Origin: Leptolyngbya sp. BL0902
GTDB lineage: Bacteria > Cyanobacteriota > Cyanobacteriia > Phormidesmidales > Phormidesmidaceae
Assembly: GCF_016403105.1 (NCBI RefSeq)
Contig: NZ_CP046155.1
Location: 1,364,001 to 1,428,000 of the forward strand
Length of the DNA: 64,000 nt
Direction of reading: 5' to 3'
The number at the start of each line of letters is the position of its first letter. Within the stretch, counting starts at the first letter, position 1. Positions 63,281 through 64,000 of the stretch are shown here, piece after piece. The position numbers and the translations under genes were made by a program. The notes beneath the pieces were generated by a model. That model ran no database searches. It had not been told where the DNA came from and saw only the letters and a program-made list of their open reading frames with translations.

Positions 63281-64000
63281 CGCACCTCGCCCTCAAGCAC
63301 TTCCGCAACTACCGTGAGCAGTGGGTTCACTTCACGGCTCCCAAAACCATTTTGGTGGGGGAGAATGCCCAGGGCAAATCTAACCTGCTGGAGGCGGTGG
63401 AACTGTTGGCCACGCTCAAGTCCCACCGCACCAGCCGAGATCGCGACCTGGTGCAGCAAGATCAGCCCCTAGCCCAGATCAGCGCCTCGGTGCAGCGAGA
63501 CCTAGGGCCAGCGGAATTGGCCCTAGTGCTGCGGGCGGCGGGGCGACGGACGACCCTCCTCAACGGCGAAAAGCTGCGACGACAGCTCGACAGCCTGGGC
63601 ACCCTGAATGCGGTGCAGTTTTCGAGCCTCGACCTCAACCTGGTGCGGGGTGGCCCTGGGGAACGGCGGGCCTGGTTAGATACCCTGCTGGTGCAGCTAG
63701 AGCCCATCTATGCCCACATCCTCAGCCAGTACAACCAAGCTCTGAAGCAGCGCAATGCCCTAATCAAGCGCCTCTATGGCGACGAGGAGGCTGCTCCCCC
63801 CGACCGCACCGAACTCGCCCTCTGGGATGCTCAACTCGCCACCCTGGGTACCCACGTCATGCGGCGGCGGGCGAGGGCGATCCAGCGCCTTGCCCCCATC
63901 GCCCAGGAGTGGCACCGGGCCATTAGCGGTCAGCGGGAAACCCTGCGTTTGCACTACCAGCCCAATGTCCCCCTTCAGGACGCCGCCGCCGCCGCCCCAG
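63271..64000 (+). CDS. recF: DNA replication/repair protein RecF, 3' end outside window
   Basis: The first 243 residues are visible, starting at TTG, which gives [14 protein letters not shown] as in other RecF proteins. Walker [14 protein letters not shown] (about 31-43) and [25 protein letters not shown] (about 112-136) mark the SMC-like ATPase. It loads RecA at gaps with RecOR. The overlap with the Nudix gene suggests coupled translation. Confidence 0.95.
   Translation, partial: MYLTHLALKHFRNYREQWVHFTAPKTILVGENAQGKSNLLEAVELLATLKSHRTSRDRDLVQQDQPLAQISASVQRDLGPAELALVLRAAGRRTTLLNGEKLRRQLDSLGTLNAVQFSSLDLNLVRGGPGERRAWLDTLLVQLEPIYAHILSQYNQALKQRNALIKRLYGDEEAAPPDRTELALWDAQLATLGTHVMRRRARAIQRLAPIAQEWHRAISGQRETLRLHYQPNVPLQDAAAAAP

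Noticed and set aside
1-64000. HIP1 (GCGATCGC) repeats, CRISPR arrays, insertion sequences, tRNA genes
   Set aside because: Looked for by eye on both strands; no convincing example was seen. HIP1-like words such as GCGATCGG occur only singly.

Overview
This window reads as chromosomal DNA of a GC-rich cyanobacterium (about 58% GC by eye), probably a Leptolyngbya-, Nodosilinea- or Phormidium-like lineage. The evidence is a photosynthetic NDH-1 cluster (ndhA-I-G-E, with ndhM elsewhere), a photosystem I subunit (psaI), Ycf46, a PAP/fibrillin protein, DUF760 and DUF3747 proteins, a CHAT-domain protein, a CHASE2 Ser/Thr kinase, and a 124-residue GlbN closely resembling that of Synechocystis. The HIP1 octamer typical of many cyanobacteria is essentially absent. 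CCTAGG is instead unusually frequent. I saw no tRNA, rRNA, CRISPR array or insertion sequence.

Layout. 1-675 is the AT-richer 3' end of a GmrSD-type (DUF262/DUF1524) restriction gene, probably the edge of a defence island. 727-4962 is a nitric-oxide module: cupin, glbN and a quinol-type NO reductase on the minus strand, with a divergent Crp/Fnr regulator. An FNR/DNR-like 14-bp site lies upstream of norB. 5.2-9.9 kb holds an aminotransferase, a cNMP-EAL phosphodiesterase, a DUF760 protein and an orphan ABC ATPase. 10-22 kb is rich in signalling genes: two PP2C phosphatases with zinc ribbons and, next to the second, a CHAT-FHA protease-like protein. Between them are rluE, a TPR protein and DUF39. 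22-29 kb has ndhM, an SH3 protein, an odd bacteriohemerythrin, rhomboid, cobS, psaI (too short for routine calling) and a Bax-inhibitor-1 protein.

29.8-39 kb has ilvB with a C-terminal zinc ribbon, an FtsL-like gene followed by ftsI, a KtrB/TrkH transporter, fibrillin and ycf46. 39.2-43.2 kb is ndhAIGE followed by nadK. 43.2-44.1 kb is a cobalamin riboswitch controlling hupE, a probable cobalt importer; this fits with cobS elsewhere in the window. 44.2-47.3 kb has ssb and mreBCD. 47.4-54 kb has a HAD phosphatase, a histidine kinase with a degenerate ATP site, an SLH surface protein, and SRPBCC, HugZ-like and HpsJ-like genes. 54.1-58.5 kb is a complete polyamine ABC operon, potA-D-B-C. 58.7-64 kb has a 33-residue membrane peptide, a CHASE2 kinase, a leucine-rich-repeat protein, a Nudix hydrolase and the start of recF.

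The most interesting candidates are the PP2C / CHAT-FHA pair (17984-22042), which looks like a phospho-controlled caspase-like protease unit; the NO module with its operator; the zinc-ribbon tail on IlvB; and the enrichment of CCTAGG.
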